NCBI RefSeq assembly: GCF_008831285.2
Contig: NC_045140.1
Location: 1,283,528 to 1,343,527, forward strand
Direction: 5' to 3'
DNA from: Nymphaea colorata
Taxonomy: Eukaryota > Streptophyta > Magnoliopsida > Nymphaeales > Nymphaeaceae
DNA length: 60,000 bases
Each line of letters begins with the position of its first letter. Positions within the stretch are counted from its first letter, which is position 1. The notes under the pieces were generated by a model. That model was not told the DNA's origin. It saw nothing but the letters and a program-made list of their open reading frames with translations, and did no database searches. Positions 11,633-22,042 of the stretch are shown here, piece after piece. A program made the position numbers and the translations under genes.

Positions 11633-12001
11633 CTAATACGAGGGGATGAAGTAACCCAAGTTGAGGACGGGGGGCTGGCCAGGTGCTGACAGATCTTGGA
11701 ACACTTCGCTCTTGAAAAACTTGACAGCGTAGCCATCATGAACCTGAATCACCAACTTGTATGTGTAGTGTTCGGTGCCGCGATCAAGTACTTGTGCTTC
11801 TGTCACCTTAATGAACTCAAGGTAAGCCTTAGTCTGCTCATTATACCTTGTAACAGCGAACTTGCCCAAGTACTGGACATGGCTGTCCTTCTCCACATTA
11901 GAAACAGTAACCCAGCCAGAAGGTTCGTAGGGGCGGGCAATGGCTACAAAGGCCATGGCTGCCATCGCAGCGATCACGAGCAAAGAAGAGAAACGTGCCA
12001 T
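11633..12001 (-). CDS. Secreted cystatin-like protein, copy 2 (122 aa)
   Basis: This is a close paralogue of copy 1: same signal peptide type (MARFSSLLVIAAMAAMAFVA), same mature core SGWVTVSNV, LGKFAVTRYNEQ and QVLDRGTEHYTYKL. The C-terminus ends LNLGYFIPSY instead of LNLGYFMPL because the stop codon was lost or shifted. The frame is open upstream for 15 more codons, but the Met chosen is the one conserved in all copies and starts the signal peptide. The TATA box of copy 1 is shortened here to TCTATAGG, so expression may be weaker. Function is as for copy 1: a cystatin fold with an altered loop, probably secreted; inhibition of cysteine proteases is not assured. Confidence 0.83.
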   Translation of the reverse strand: MARFSSLLVIAAMAAMAFVAIARPYEPSGWVTVSNVEKDSHVQYLGKFAVTRYNEQTKAYLEFIKVTEAQVLDRGTEHYTYKLVIQVHDGYAVKFFKSEVFQDLSAPGQPPVLNLGYFIPSY

Positions 12002-13036
12002 AGGTAGCTTACTAGTAGAGAGAGCTCTTCTAAAACGAAAGGGCAATTAGCTCTGCTGCTGATCCTACAGGAAAGTAAATTAAGGGAGGAATGAATGATG
12101 AGTGGCACAGATAAGCATCTCCCCTATAGAAGACCAAAACCACTGTAAACGTAACGCTGCGCGTGGAGATCGATGGCATCAGTATAAGAAAAATTATGTC
12201 CGCAAGTTGCTTTGTGGGAAATATACGCGGTTTTTGAATGGGGAAGTCCACCGAATACGAACTTCTGATTGATCTTTTAATAATAATATTCAAAGTTAGA
12301 CCAGTCCCACGCAGACTAGTGGTGGCAGCCGCACGGCTAGGAAGTACTCCTTTCTCTTAATTTCTAGAAGAACTATCAGGAACGCAGATAAATTCAAATC
12401 ATTTGTTTGGATGCGCATAATTGCCCAGACAAGCTAAATATTTCCATCCTAACTTCGACCAAAACTTGATGCCGTCGTCCATTTCCAGAATGTCAAAATA
12501 CACATCCAATTCCGCACCAACTAATACACTGTGCAGTTAAAGTTATATCGGTGTGGAGATAACTGCTGGAGGCTCCTCGTTCACTCTGACTGATCCATGT
12601 ACCACTTTTCATGTGGTTTGCAGTTATTAACTTAAATGTAACCATACCCATGCAGATATATGAACTTAATTGTAATTTCTTTAGTTTGTTTTGTAGAGAA
12701 AAATATTAATAATTTAATACTTAAATATGCTAATTTCCATCCAAGAAAATGCATTGCAATGTCTATTGACACCAACTTTAGTTACAGATGTCTGCGATCG
12801 TGCACAAGAGATGGAGTTGTTCAGTGTGAACTTGAGGTTATAAATCAAGCAAAATATTGTGAATTCGAATGGAAGGTTTGGTGGCGGTGGATAATGTACT
12901 GCTGACTCTCAGAAGGAAGTTGTCCAAGTATGATAAATTAAGTTCCGTGTACGAAAAACCGATAAGTTCTTTGCCTTCAGTGCAAGATAGCAAACTTGAC
13001 TGATGGATATACATTCTTACCTCACATCACGACAAC
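12002..13036. other. Upstream region of copy 2
   Basis: The proximal 250 bp are homologous to the upstream regions of the 2.3 and 16.9 kb copies (ACGTAACGCTG, GTC.GCAAGTTGCTTT, GGAAGTCCACCGAATAC). A degenerate TATA remnant is at 12125-12129. Beyond about 12300 I see only AT-rich spacer. No gene. Confidence 0.55.
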
Positions 13037-13136
13037 GAGAGAAAGAGAGAGAGAGAGAGTCTTAGTTCCATGCAACCGTATTCAAGTGGAGTTGGTGAAG
13101 TGCTTTAATCTTTTATGGTTTGAGAGGAGGAGTGTG

Positions 13137-13640
13137 CACTACAAGGGAAGTCTACAACTCTGACGGTAATTTCTCGTCATTAATTAAATTACTGATGGTA
13201 AACCAACGAAAAATAGATCGTCACTGATGGTTCCGTCACAATAGGGTTCTCTGACGACTAGTCTGACCGTCAGCGTTTGGGTGCGGCAATGACCGTATTT
13301 GATATATAGCCACAGAAATCGGTTGTGACTATCGTCGGCCGTCATTGACGAACATGTATGATGATGTCATAGCATACCATCTTGACGAAAAAATGCCATC
13401 AGAGATAACCTCATTGATCGTCGTTGAAAATGTGATTGACGGTAAACAATTGCCGTCAGTAATATCTTGACGAAAAAATGCCATCAAGATTACCTCATTG
13501 ATCGTCGTTGAAAATGTGATTGACGGTAAACAATTGCCGTCAGTAATATCTTGACGAAAAAATGCCATCAAGATTACCTCATTGATCGTCGTTGAAAATG
13601 TTAGTGATGGTAAACAATTGCCATTGATAATATGATATAG
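13137..13640 (+). mobile_element. CACTA (En/Spm-type) transposon end fragment
   Basis: The stretch opens with CACTACAAGGGAAG, the typical CACTA terminal inverted repeat, and is filled with subterminal motifs of the form TGACGGT and CCGTCA in both orientations. These are the sites that CACTA transposases bind. I did not find the opposite end, so this is either one end of a deleted element or an element whose right end has decayed. It is inserted in DNA homologous to 10376-10500. Confidence 0.75.
13376..13625. repeat. Tandem repeat, unit 84-85 bp, nearly 3 copies
   Basis: The unit starting CTTGACGAAAAAATGCCATC recurs at 13381, 13466 and 13550. The second and third units are almost identical; the last degrades at its end. 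The repeats sit inside the CACTA subterminal region and multiply its TGACGGT/CCGTCA motifs. Confidence 0.9.
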
Positions 13641-13959
13641 AGATGCTAATTTTGTGTAAACATTGTCGAAAATTGCATCTTCTGCGGTATTTGTCTTGAT
13701 TATGTTTTTCTCTTTTCAATTTCAGTAGTGTCATCCTTGCCATGCCAAAAAACAACTCATGCGTGTGGATTATTGTCCGCAAGTTAATTTGACATAAAAC
13801 TCCCCCATCTTTGAATATACCATCTTTTGTTATTCTGGCATGATTTTATCCACCGGAACAAAAAGTTTAATTATCTCACGTTGGATTGGCCGCTTGAATA
13901 AAAGCCACATGCTAATAACAAAGTGTTCAATAAAATGATGTGGACTTCCTAGCTACCAT

Positions 13960-14043
<84 letters not shown>

Positions 14044-15030
14044 GTGTGTGTGTGTGTGAATAAAAACGGGTTCTCTAAGTTGGCCGAGACAGTAAAGCAT
14101 AATTATGCTTTAAAATTCATAATTAACTTTCTTGCATTTACACGAAGTCAGAATTTAAACTTCACCTCATTTATCGCTTTTAAGTAATCTCACACGCTAA
14201 ACAAGTAATTGGGTTTTACAACTATCGATGCAGAGCATGAGCCGGAGTAGGTCTCCAGAGACATAAGACTATAAGAGTGATTAGCGCAATACTGAATGCA
14301 AATATGTCCTTTCACAATTTAAAAGGTAAGACAGGTCTTAACTAAAAACTGTTGAGTTTTTTTTTTTGCTAACTTGCCTTCAATATTTTTTATTACCTGA
14401 CCCAAGTAATTGGAATGGAAATCAGTTCTGACCCACTGACAACCCTACGAAATCAGTACATAGTATTGTAAAGTTCATCGTATAAGAGGTCTACCAAATA
14501 TGCAAAAGCCATTGTTGAAGTTCAATTATATATAAATATCCATTTTTCTCAAAGCAATTAATATGAAATTTTCCTAGCCAGCTGTTTCTACATAGTGAAT
14601 CTGTTTCATATAACACTGTGCTTTCTAATGTTCTTGTTGGTTCGTGAAGTTTCCGATCCTTTTACACATCATTGTTGGAATATTGTATTGGGACCAAAAA
14701 GTTAATCACCAAAAGTTAATTCACTGATTTAGAAATATAAGCTTTGTATATGGTTGTATGCACATGTACTTAACTACATGTTTATATGTGTGCATCTGTT
14801 TGTGTTAATTAAGATGTCAATTTTTATAGGGGGGCCAAGGAAACAAATGAAGCTTATGAAAGATACGTAAGAAAAGTTTTACTGTGGATCTCCTCGAATG
14901 ACAAAGAAGCTCATCTGACACACCACCTTTCTCCATAGGCAAAGTTGAACAACTCTTTTATTCTACCACACTTCTGTTCTATCCCATCATACTGCTCTTC
15001 TGCACAAGTGGTTTGGGGACGACTGTTGGG
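13641..15030. other. Spacer with (TA)n(TG)n microsatellite
   Basis: No gene is seen. About 13680-13860 resembles 18075-18220 (TCTGC.G.GATTTTG, CTTTTCAATTTCA, CATTGCCATGC, CATCTTTTGTT), another trace of segmental duplication in the cystatin array. A long TA tract followed by TG units lies at 13963-14058. Confidence 0.5.
13963..14058. repeat. Microsatellite (TA)n(TG)n
   Basis: About 38 TA units pass into about 8 TG units. Confidence 0.95.
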
Positions 15031-15034
15031 AACT

Positions 15035-15433
15035 TCAGAGTGGCTCAAAGTAGACTAAGTTGAGCACCGGGGGCTCTTCAAATCCCGAGAGGTCCTGCAA
15101 CACTCCTCACTTGTAAAGCTTGAAATCATAGCCATCGAGAACCTTTATCAGCAAATAGTATGTGTAATGCTCGGTGCCGCGATCAAAAACTTCTGCTTCC
15201 ACCACCTGAGTGAACTTGAGCTCAGCATGAGTCTGTTCGTCGAACCTTTCCACTGCAAATTTACCCAAGTGCTGGACATGCTCATCCATCCCTACGTGAG
15301 GGACAGGAACAAAGGGAGCAACATGCTCAACTTAATGAACATCATGAAGTTCATCATGATCAGGATAAGCAGTGGCTACCAACGCCATTGCTGCCAACAC
15401 CTTGATCGCAAGAATAGGAAAGAAGCGCCCCAT
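15035..15433 (-). pseudogene. Cystatin-like copy 3 (132-codon group) with two nonsense codons
   Basis: The frame aligns over its whole length with the intact gene at 30.7 kb: MGRFFPILAI signal peptide, a His/Asp-rich spacer, VPVPHVGMDEHVQHLGKFAV, EVFDRGTEHYTYYL, and a tail ending PVLNLVYFEPL. Two in-frame stops interrupt it: TAA at 15332-15334 where the paralogue has Glu (signal/spacer region), and TGA at 15107-15109 where the paralogue has Cys. There is no length change, so both are point mutations. A TATA box (CTATAAATAC on the minus strand, 15576-15585) is still present. It may be transcribed but cannot give the full protein. Confidence 0.9.
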
Positions 15434-15575
15434 GGCTGCTGCTGTATATATCTAAATCATTAGCTGCTTAGCAAGGAGGAAAAAGATGGTCGGCAGGGAA
15501 AGGAAGGCCACAGCTTTTAGGAGTACTAAATGGATGAGAATGGATGGGTGATGTCAAAATCTCAAGTCACCTGCA

Positions 15576-15585
15576 GTATTTATAG
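15576..15585 (-). promoter_or_regulatory. TATA box of cystatin-like copy 3
   Basis: CTATAAATAC on the minus strand, about 145 bp above the start codon. The intact paralogues at 30.7 and 34.6 kb have CTATAAATA at the same distance. Confidence 0.6.
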
Positions 15586-15589
15586 GGCA

Positions 15590-16856
15590 GGGTTATCATT
15601 ATGCAACCAAGTTGTGATCACTTAATGGCGCTTCTAGCCAATGGCGTCAGCCGGCATGTGGCCTCAGTTTTGTTGCAGCAGCAAGTCATCTTTTTCTCGG
15701 GGAATCTCCGACTGATCATAATTCTCAAGTCAAACCTGCTGTTTGTTCACTTAGAAACTGCAAATTAAGGCTTGGCTTAAGTGATCCCTGCACTAGCGTT
15801 TTAGATCAACCATTCTTTCCACTACCACCAGACAGTGTTGGTCATCGTGAATTATAGACTAGAAGGTATCCACTTTCCTGGCATTGTCAGGTCCTTGAAA
15901 TTATCTCCCAAGGCCCTTGGCCATGAGAAACTTTAAGCAAACGTAAATATATTATACAGTAATTGTTATTCTAATAGTGTTTCATCATTGTGGTTAAGGC
16001 TCTTTGCTTTTGCCCTGTTTCTGCCTGTTATGTGTTTTTTTTTCTGCTTTATTATCTGTCTGGTTTGTTGTATTTCTGCAATTGCAGCAGCATACTAGTT
16101 CTTGTTCAGCTTGATCTAAATTTCAGAACATCAATACAGAAAACGTACAAGTTATCTTCATTTATTTCGGTGTACTCTCCTTCCTAGATTCTATATTTCA
16201 GCATCGTTCGTTCTTCAACAAATAGATATGCTTGCTATAGTGAGTCTGGCGGAGAAAATGTGATAGTTTAATTAGCCAAGCTTCATGCCCATGACAGTTT
16301 TTTGGGGATCTTAAAGAACTGACCATTCATATTACAGAGAAATTTGATGGGAGGACGTCCTCTAGGCTCTAATTGCCGTGAAATCAAGCAAAACCCGAAA
16401 TGTTGTTTCTGTATTAGGCCTTGGATCTAGTGTGATCAACATTCTGATCAAGATGCCAATCGTCCAGAAGATTTGGATTAGCTGTTTCTCTTTGCCTCCT
16501 TTCAGTTCCTGATACAAATGCAAGATTCGGTTTGCCATAAAATCAAGTCAAGAGGCATTAAGTGACAGCTACTAACTACCGCTACCTTCTAAAAATTTTC
16601 CAGGACGTTTTGGTGTCTGCTATTCTTCAAAGTTCAAACATGCGAGTTGATGGAAGTTTTGATCTTTAAACATGTAAACTGGTTTTTTCTAAACAAAAAA
16701 GAATCATACTGTTTATTTTAAAATCTTATATAATATAATTATCTTCACATTTAAAGTAAACATTTTTTTTATATAGAACCATATTTTTTTGGATGCAACC
16801 ATCACATCCACAATGTAGATTATAGGAAAAAAGGAGTAATAATGCCGAAGATGAAC
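15590..16856. other. Spacer, no gene seen
   Basis: AT-rich sequence without coding signal. The 130 bp next to the fragment at 16857 are not cystatin-related, so an insertion or deletion ended that copy there. Confidence 0.5.
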
Positions 16857-17006
16857 AACTGCGAACTCGCCCAAGGATTGGACATGGCTGTCCTTCTCCA
16901 CATTCGGAACAGTAAACCAGCCAGAAGGTTCATAGGGGCGGGCGAAGGCCACAAAGGCCATGGCTGCCAACGCAGCGATCACGAGGAAGGAAGAGAAACG
17001 TGCCAT
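16857..17006 (-). pseudogene. Cystatin-like copy 4, 5' half only
   Basis: The signal peptide (MARFSSFLVIAALAAMAFVA) and the start of the mature protein (SGWFTVPNV, then SLGEFAV) are preserved. Homology to copies 1 and 2 stops abruptly after about 50 codons, at 16857, in the middle of the LGKFAV helix; the reading then runs into unrelated sequence. The promoter with a TATA box at 17130 and more than 600 bp of upstream homology to copy 1 remain. The loop and the C-terminal half are missing, so it cannot form the domain. Confidence 0.88.
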
Positions 17007-17129
17007 TGATAGCTTACTAGGAGAGAGAGCTCTTGTAAAACGAGGACCAACTAGCTCTGCTGCTGATCTCACAGGAAAGTAACTTAAGGGAGGAATGGAT
17101 GGTGAGAGTGGCACATCTGAACGTCTCCC

Positions 17130-17138
17130 TATATATAG
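17130..17138 (-). promoter_or_regulatory. TATA box of cystatin-like copy 4
   Basis: CTATATATA on the minus strand, in the same context as the TATA box of copy 1. Confidence 0.55.
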
Positions 17139-17684
17139 GAGAAGAAAAACCACTGTTGATGTTACGCTGTTTCGCGAAGCGACCGCCATTAAAGAAAACT
17201 TGTGTCTGCAAGTTGTCTTGAAGGAAAAGTACGCGGGTTTTTACTGGAAGAAGTCCACCGAATACAACGTCCTGTACATCTGCAGAAACGCTTTATTCGT
17301 TTCGTAATATTGAAATCTAGACTGGTTCCAAAGTGATGTAGGCCAGGAAAATGCGCTTTAAGACTCCTTCGTTTCTCTCTTTCTCTCCATTGGAAGAGTA
17401 CTCACGTATGAAAGCAAAATAATGCTAGTCATTGGAAAGGATGAGCATCTTGGCCAAGTCAAACTAATCTTTATGTGGTTGTCCATTCAAATGTCCACTT
17501 ATGCACATCCACTCCTACCAAACCTGTGCTTTAAATTCCACATTAATTAACAAGGATTCACTGTGGAGGTGGCATAATATTCTGGAAACAGCTTTTAATT
17601 AAGACTCGTTATCATTTTTCTTTACAGTGAACTCCCCACTTCATGATAAGAAAGAAGATTACAAAGACACACAAAAGGGCACCC

Positions 17685-17878
17685 ACATAGAGACGAAAAC
17701 CTTTGACTGGAGAAGCAAGTGCTTGACAGCAGAACGGAGAAATTTCACGTACAAGTTGGCTATTAGGGTCCACAACAGCTACGCCGTCAAACTTTACAAG
17801 AGCTAAATTCTGCAAGATATTTCAGCAGTAACCAGCCAGCTCCATGTCCTCACCATCCGCTACTTCATGCCACTGTAA
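17685..17878 (+). pseudogene. Cystatin-like 3' half on the opposite strand
   Basis: On the plus strand the sequence encodes a VLD-S-RTE loop remnant, then FTYKLAIRVHNSYAVKLYKS, an in-frame TAA (17804-17806), then ILQDIS and a tail ending IRYFMPL and a proper stop at 17876-17878. This is the C-terminal half of a family member. It faces away from the 5' half at 16857-17006 and lies just beyond the upstream homology block of that copy. A one-base shift lies between the loop and the FTYKL strand. A short 3' flank with AATAAA follows. Confidence 0.82.
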
Positions 17879-18977
17879 TTTTCATGCACAGATGTATAGT
17901 GATCTTTCTCAATAAACAGTAATGTCATCACCAAATACCAGAGGTTCAGTTCAATATGATATATACAAATAGAATAAACTGTGTGCTTATTTCATTTGAA
18001 TGTGGTGCGCGAATAAGAAATGCTATTCTACAAGACGGCTTGCGTCTACAAATATTATGCACTTCTTTTCTGGTTTCTGCCGCGATTTTGTTGTCCCTTT
18101 TCAATTTCACTTTCACCATTGCCATGCTTATAAACAATTCATGCTTCATTTATAATTCCAATTGCAGTTTTATTTAAGCCCATCTTTTGTTTTGTTTTTA
18201 TTTTTTGCATGATTAGTTATTCTCTGGAATAGGTCCCTTATCTCCACTGTGGATTGAACCAGTGGAGGGGAAGAAAGTTTAACTAGCTAGGGAGAATACA
18301 ACAACTTAACAAATAGCTGGTGGACAAATATATTAAACAGAAAAATACAAGGATTCGCAGTAAATGAACAGCACCACGCAAGTTTCCGTCCTTCCAATAT
18401 ATTGCTTCTGACGTAGCACAGAGAGCGAAAGGCTACTGTTGAAAACGATGGCCACCTGATTATCGGTCCTTTCACAGAAGAAAGAGTGGAGAAAGGTTGT
18501 TTCTGACAACGATCTATTTAAACAGTACACGGGAGAATAATTAAGATCCGCAGGTAAACAAAATTGCTCAAGGCGTTTTTCTTTTCTAATATAGGATTTC
18601 CAAAAAGATTATTAGCAGAGATGTCACAAATGCTGTCTAAAATTTTCATAAATTCGGAAAATGTCAGACATGTGAAACAGAGCTCAAATATTTTTAATCT
18701 CCTTTTTACTGAGTATCGGGCATATGGATCTGCCCATGAAAAATGAGTACCATCACATATCCCTGCCTATATCGGAAGCGGGTTAAAACTCGATCTTCTT
18801 CCTATATGTGACTCCCCCGATGGGATGCCTGGTTTCCTCTTCATTTAAAAAAGCTTCTGCATGAAATAGTTCCAACGAGAGTTGGGTTTACAAGCGGATG
18901 CTGGAAAATGAGCAGTTGAAGCATTAACATAGGAAATGAACGTAGATGATGGAGTGAAGGCCTTCCCAGGTGGAAAG
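17879..18977. other. Spacer, no gene seen
   Basis: Includes an AATAAA signal near 17912 after the inverted fragment and the block similar to 13680-13860. The remaining sequence shows no coding signal. Confidence 0.45.
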
Positions 18978-19283
18978 TGTTAGGAACAACACACAAAACT
19001 CTTCTCTTGTACACTCAAGAAGGGGTTAAAAGCAACAAGAAAGAAGACAAAGATTTACGTAGTTCGGAACAATAATCTCCTACGTCTACGGTCGCACAGA
19101 TCTTTCACTATTCACTCTCAAATTAACACAAATACTTTAACAAAGAAGATAAAAAAAGAAACGGCGGCCCCCCTCACAACATAAGGATTAAGGCAAACCC
19201 TCATTTGTACAAAATGACATAAATGTCCTTACTACGGTATTGCATATGAGCGTCCAGTATGAATCAAATTTCATACACCAACA
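18978..19283. mobile_element. Possible solo LTR or TRIM remnant
   Basis: The stretch starts TGTTAGGAACAACAC and ends CATACACCAACA, giving the short inverted TGTT..AACA ends of LTRs. It contains AGATTTACGTAGTTCGG and CCTACGTCTACGG, a pair I associate with plant LTRs. Flanks are GAAAG and AGAAG, not a clean target-site duplication. Length is 306 bp. The call is tentative. Confidence 0.4.
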
Positions 19284-21600
19284 AGAAGACCTACCTCTTT
19301 ATTTGAAATATCTTGGCCGGGCGGAAGTGACGTGCTCCATTTTTGTAGTATCTCCTTCAAACAAAGGCACTTGACACACTTGGGCATTTTTGTAGTATCT
19401 CCATTTTTGTTTTTAGTTTTGTTTAAAAACTAAAAATTTCAAATCCATTTCTGATATGAGTAGAGACAAAGGATGAGGTGCAAGCTGCCAAAGGTCCCTC
19501 CCTAAAGTTTTTGGGAAATTTGAAAATTTTTTAGCAGTTCTGTAAACAAAAAAAATTATAAATTTTATTTAGTATTGGCTCGATTCTACGGCCTTCCCAA
19601 TACAAAATTCTGTGTCTAATTCTAATTTAAGTTGTTATAAATGGTTGCTAAAAGCACCCTGAATCATTATGCCTTGAAGTTTTGAACAGATTGTTTTCTA
19701 ATTACTTGGCACCAATATAATCGAGAATATGGACCTGAATTTTAGACAATGTCAACTGTTCACGTCGGCTGATTGGAGAAACCTTTTACATAAGGTTCAC
19801 GTGCACGGGCCTCCACTTTCGTGACTCAACCCCGGTCAGGTTGGGCCCGGACCAAGAAAATGGCCACCGGCTGACCTGAGCTCAAGACCAAATCGGGTTG
19901 AGCTTGGGTCGGGTTGAACAAGGTTGGGTCAAATTTAAAATTAATTTTAATTATAATTTTATATATTTCATTATAAATAAATAAACAAATAAATAATATA
20001 TTTTTAATTTTTTAAAAATAAATGGAGCCCAGGCAATAGGAAGATCCAGACAAAAGATATTTTTGTGAATAAAACATTTTGGAAAACTGAATGGCCAGGT
20101 CTAAAGTTTGAACGAAATTCCATGCCGACTTCGAATTTTTGAAAATTCTGCCACCAGTTAAAAAAAAAAAAATACAATTCGCGGTTGGCATTAAAATTTT
20201 TAAAGAAGAAACAAGAGTCTTTCTCACCCTATCGCATACCGAGAAAAGTAGAAAGAACGAATAGGAGCGCGGGACAGACTGTCCAAGTAGATGCTGCCGG
20301 CCGTCCGTCAAACTCAGACCTCCGACGTCTCTCTCAGTACTGGCCACCGGCTGCTGGGATGCTTGTCGCTGCCCCTAATGGGTACAGTCCGCCGGCTAGA
20401 TCGGTCGGGGCTGCTATCTCTTTTCGTCTTTCTGTTCAGCTTTTCCAAGATTCTTTAGCAGCACTTTTGATTTCTTTTTTCTTATATATATTCATTTTTT
20501 AACACTGGTAATTTCTAGAGATTGTAAATGAAAATCTAGTCCTATTTGTCAGCGTCGGATGCTTAATTTACTTCATCCTATTCATTAGGATATATCATTT
20601 TTTGGTCCGCCCCTGCCTTTTCTCTTATATTTAAAATCATCCAGATAACTCTTAACTGTATATTAACCTTGATTAGCTACAAAAACGAATGTTTGGTTCC
20701 AACAAAACAAGCAGAAGCTGCCATCTCTGGAGTCAAATTCTAAAGTTCTTGGTTGTGGTTCCTTCTTGATGGTGACTTCAGGCCGAACGTTTGGTTGAAG
20801 TCAGGACGTATCTGGAATGCGCCCTTTATTAATTCCAACGAGCCAGAAATTCCTTTTGCGCGTTTTTCATGCTGATCAGGTGAATGCTTGTTTCACAAGG
20901 CATTCTCTCATGATATTGTTGATCGTTGTTATAGTAAATTTTAGTAAAAGCATGCCAGTTAAATAGTTGTCGAGGGAAACAAAAAAACGAAGCTCACACT
21001 ATCATTAAGCAAATAAAATAATAAATGAAATCATTAGGATCTATGATGTTTTACATGCGACACGAATTTCACATCCACGTTACTTAATATCTTACAGAGA
21101 ATACATGCATTTCATGCAGCCTCGAATTATGAAGCATTCTGAAGCTGTGGAATATCTTGATTTCCACGTTTCCATCATCACGTAAGACTTTTCCTTTTGC
21201 GTCATTCTGCTAACAGTCACGATAAAATCACCATCTTTTTCCAAACTCCGACGCATTCCAGCCACAATACTGTGTCATGTCGATTATTCGCGTCAACAAT
21301 ATGAACACGCAAACAGCACTAAACCTGTACTGACAAGCAAACTAAACCTGTACTGAGTGACTGAGAGCGAGAGAGAGGGAGGGAACCGTGTTCTACTTCC
21401 CAAGCATCCTTTTTCCAAGTGGTCCAAAGGGAGTTGGTGTGAATTCTTTGTTTTTATATTCATCAAGGTAAGAGAAGGCGATTGCTGTATCTATTAGACA
21501 TTTAGCATTCAAAACTGATCTTCTCTTTCTTCCTTTATTCATGAAAAACAAACGCCTGGACGATATGAACATGTAACTTTGCACATGGCGTCACGTTTCA
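19284..21600. other. Spacer with G-rich repeat at 19.80-19.94 kb
   Basis: No gene is seen. At 19800-19940 a block of GGGTTGGGTCGGGTTG-like sequence and CCGG-rich words precedes a very AT-rich tract; it resembles the ends of plant hAT-type non-autonomous elements but I could not delimit it. The 105-codon plus-strand frame at 20185 looks like chance. Confidence 0.4.
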
Positions 21601-21622
21601 GATTTCAGTGTGGTACACTCTC

Positions 21623-21630
21623 CTATAAAT
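21623..21630 (+). promoter_or_regulatory. TATA box of cystatin-like copy 5
   Basis: CTATAAAT about 93 bp upstream of the first in-frame ATG. Confidence 0.5.
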
Positions 21631-21715
21631 TAATACGAAGGACTGTGTGATAGAAATACGAATCCACCATTTCCAGTGTAGCCCATAGCAAATAGCAATC
21701 TTCGTGATCACAACC

Positions 21716-22042
21716 ATGGGAGCGAAGATGACGACAAGAGCAGCAGCAGCCGCTGCTGCTCCGTGTGATGAGTGGGTGCCTGTCCCCGATGTGGAGAAGG
21801 ACGACCACGTTCAGTACATGGGCGCATTCGCAGTGCAATTGTACAATGAGCAGAACGCTGCGGACCTCAAGTTCATTCAAGTGGTGGATGCAAAAGTGCT
21901 GGAGCATGGCGGTAAGCATTACTGGTTCAAGTTGGTGATCAAGATTCACGATGAGTATGGCAGCTCCAAGTTTTTTCCGGGAGATCTTCTGGATGGCCTT
22001 AACGAATCGGCGGGCTGGTCTCCTCTCAATTCGCCGTCGTGA
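21716..22042 (+). CDS. Divergent cystatin-like copy 5, signal peptide damaged (108 aa)
   Basis: The protein keeps WVPVPDVEKDDHVQYMGAF, AVQLYNEQ, a loop reading KVLEHGGKHYWFKL, and a KFFPGDL segment. Two features set it apart. First, the upstream frame still reads IAIFVITT like the signal peptide of the 25.3 kb copy, but the initiating Met is gone and a TAG sits at 21686-21688, so translation can only begin at 21716; the new N-terminus (MGAKMTTR plus seven Ala) is not an obvious signal peptide. Second, the tail PVLNLGYF.PL is replaced by SAGWSPLNSPS. It is either a pseudogene or a cytosolic variant. The loop differs most from canonical cystatins. I lean towards decay. Confidence 0.55.
   Translation: MGAKMTTRAAAAAAAPCDEWVPVPDVEKDDHVQYMGAFAVQLYNEQNAADLKFIQVVDAKVLEHGGKHYWFKLVIKIHDEYGSSKFFPGDLLDGLNESAGWSPLNSPS

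Noticed and set aside
13376-13625. CRISPR-like array of repeated units
   Set aside because: The 84-85 bp units are contiguous tandem copies without unique spacers, inside a CACTA transposon end in plant DNA.
20185-20502. 105-codon plus-strand frame
   Set aside because: No signal, domain or homologue recognised; composition suggests chance in a repeat-derived region.
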